In this document: positions 63,296 to 64,000 of the stretch, in pieces
How the letters are laid out: every line of letters starts with the position of its first letter
Position numbering within the stretch: position 1 is the stretch's first letter
DNA from: Phytophthora sp. 'mugwort'
Lineage: Eukaryota > Oomycota > Peronosporomycetes > Peronosporales > Peronosporaceae
Reading direction: 5' to 3'
NCBI GenBank assembly: GCA_033558025.1
Contig: JAUCEF010000003.1
Coordinates: 1,576,001-1,640,000, forward strand
Length of the DNA: 64,000 bases
Notes under the pieces: generated by a model
Databases searched by the model: none
The model's input: the letters and a program-made list of their open reading frames with translations, nothing else
Told to the model about the DNA's origin: nothing
Made by a program: the position numbers and the translations under genes

Positions 63296-64000
63296 TTACG
63301 CCTCCAACGATCGAAATGGCTCGATGAGTTTTGTCGGATAACGCTCGTCTCCAAGCGGGTCCCAAGCGTTCTCATCTCGTCCGCATTGGATAATCTCAGT
63401 AAATCCCACGGTACGATTACTCTGACACAGCAACGAACCACCCAAAGACACTGCATCCTCAACATTTGTGGTTACCCAAGCAGGAATCTCGGTCAGCAGA
63501 GTAAATTCCAGTGCCAAGTACGAGACCTTAAAGTTTTGGCTTCGAGCTTGAGGCAGTGTCCGTAATAAATTCTTCGAGAGCGCCAAACTGTAGAAATACG
63601 TCGATGCTCCGTTCACGAACGCATCCTCGGGCACCGTCTCGAGCTTGTTATCAATCAGCGACAACTCGCTCAACGCAGGGAGCTGCATGAGTGCAGTCGG
63701 GAATACGTTTATGTGCGAGTGTTCAATGTACATAATCTCAATCCCGTTCCATGGCTTGACAACAGTTTCTGGAATTATTGTAAGATTTGTGTGAATAAAT
63801 TCCAGATCTGTCAATTGTTCCGGAAGTGGAGATTGTAAGATTCCAGGTGGAATTCCCGTCAGGTTGACGTACACAAAAGACACAAAGAGCATTCGAGGAT
63901 GCAACACAGCCGAGACCGCCGTTTCTTGTCCCCATTCCACAAGTGTCGAGTTCCATAGCTCAAGACCCATCAAGGACGGGAATTCGCGAATGATCGACGG
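63296..64000 (-). CDS. Leucine-rich-repeat protein, 3' part
   Basis: An open frame runs off the right edge. 235 codons are visible, ending at a TAA... stop at 63296. LRR units of about 23 residues occur in order: LTDLEFIHTNLTIIPETVV, IEIMYIEHSHINVFPTALMQ, LSELSLIDNKLETVPEDAF, YSLALSKNLLRTLP and YLALEFTLLTEIPAWV. After these come an LLCQSN...QCGRDENAWDPLGDERYP cap and a short end. Oomycete LRR proteins of this kind often carry an N-terminal signal or membrane part, which would lie beyond the window. The next coding bases at the edge (IIREFPSL) keep the frame, so the gene is partial, not broken. Confidence 0.8.
   Translation of the reverse strand, partial: PSIIREFPSLMGLELWNSTLVEWGQETAVSAVLHPRMLFVSFVYVNLTGIPPGILQSPLPEQLTDLEFIHTNLTIIPETVVKPWNGIEIMYIEHSHINVFPTALMQLPALSELSLIDNKLETVPEDAFVNGASTYFYSLALSKNLLRTLPQARSQNFKVSYLALEFTLLTEIPAWVTTNVEDAVSLGGSLLCQSNRTVGFTEIIQCGRDENAWDPLGDERYPTKLIEPFRSLEA

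Noticed and set aside
1..64000. CRISPR arrays, tRNA or rRNA genes, RXLR effectors
   Set aside because: Scanned by eye on both strands; no regularly spaced repeats, no cloverleaf-consistent sequence and no RXLR-dEER protein were found. A covariance-model scan would be decisive for tRNAs.

Overview
The window looks like a transposon-rich stretch of an oomycete genome, most likely Phytophthora or a close relative. The reasons are mostly intronless protein genes with short spacers, initiator-like TCATT start-site motifs, START/FYVE-type lipid-binding genes, CHGG-type (WRKY19-like) zinc-finger remnants, and PiggyBac and chromodomain Ty3/Gypsy elements of the style seen in Peronosporales. This assignment comes from recognising families by eye; no search was run. 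I saw no tRNA, rRNA or CRISPR array.

Positions 1-18045 are a pile of mobile DNA. A decayed PiggyBac transposase (171-2505) is followed by a PiggyBac element with both ends still visible (2932-6219, TTAA on each side). A second PiggyBac element (6731-18045) is split near its transposase stop codon by a 7.8-kb chromodomain Gypsy element on the minus strand (7094-14905). Positions 18389-24430 hold gene remains: two divergent START/FYVE pseudogenes, a LINE endonuclease scrap, a CHGG zinc-finger remnant and unrecognised decayed coding sequence.

Positions 24484-33235 are a quiet block of intact housekeeping-type genes: three paralogues of a bacterial-PH-like (YvbH-type) protein, an RNPS1-like SR/RRM splicing factor, and a P4-type phospholipid flippase.

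Positions 35275-56509 carry the most interesting content: a head-to-tail array of three intact genes (713, 728 and 700 codons) plus one dead copy of a multi-pass membrane protein family that I cannot name. All copies share a basic N-terminal tail, one membrane span, a cysteine-paired ectodomain, a dibasic site, a cluster of further spans and a highly conserved C-terminal module. A 10.4-kb Gypsy element (43868-54227, 622-bp LTRs, TAGC duplication) separates the third copy from the dead fourth one. It sits inside a repeat that recurs in inverted orientation at 58690-59815.

The right end has a possible LTR fragment, the inverted repeat copy with a near-perfect hairpin, a 745-residue conserved-looking unknown gene (60267-62504) and the 3' part of a leucine-rich-repeat gene running off the edge. 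The membrane-protein array and the PH triplet both look like local tandem expansion in a repeat-driven part of the genome. Functions for the unnamed families are not established here.
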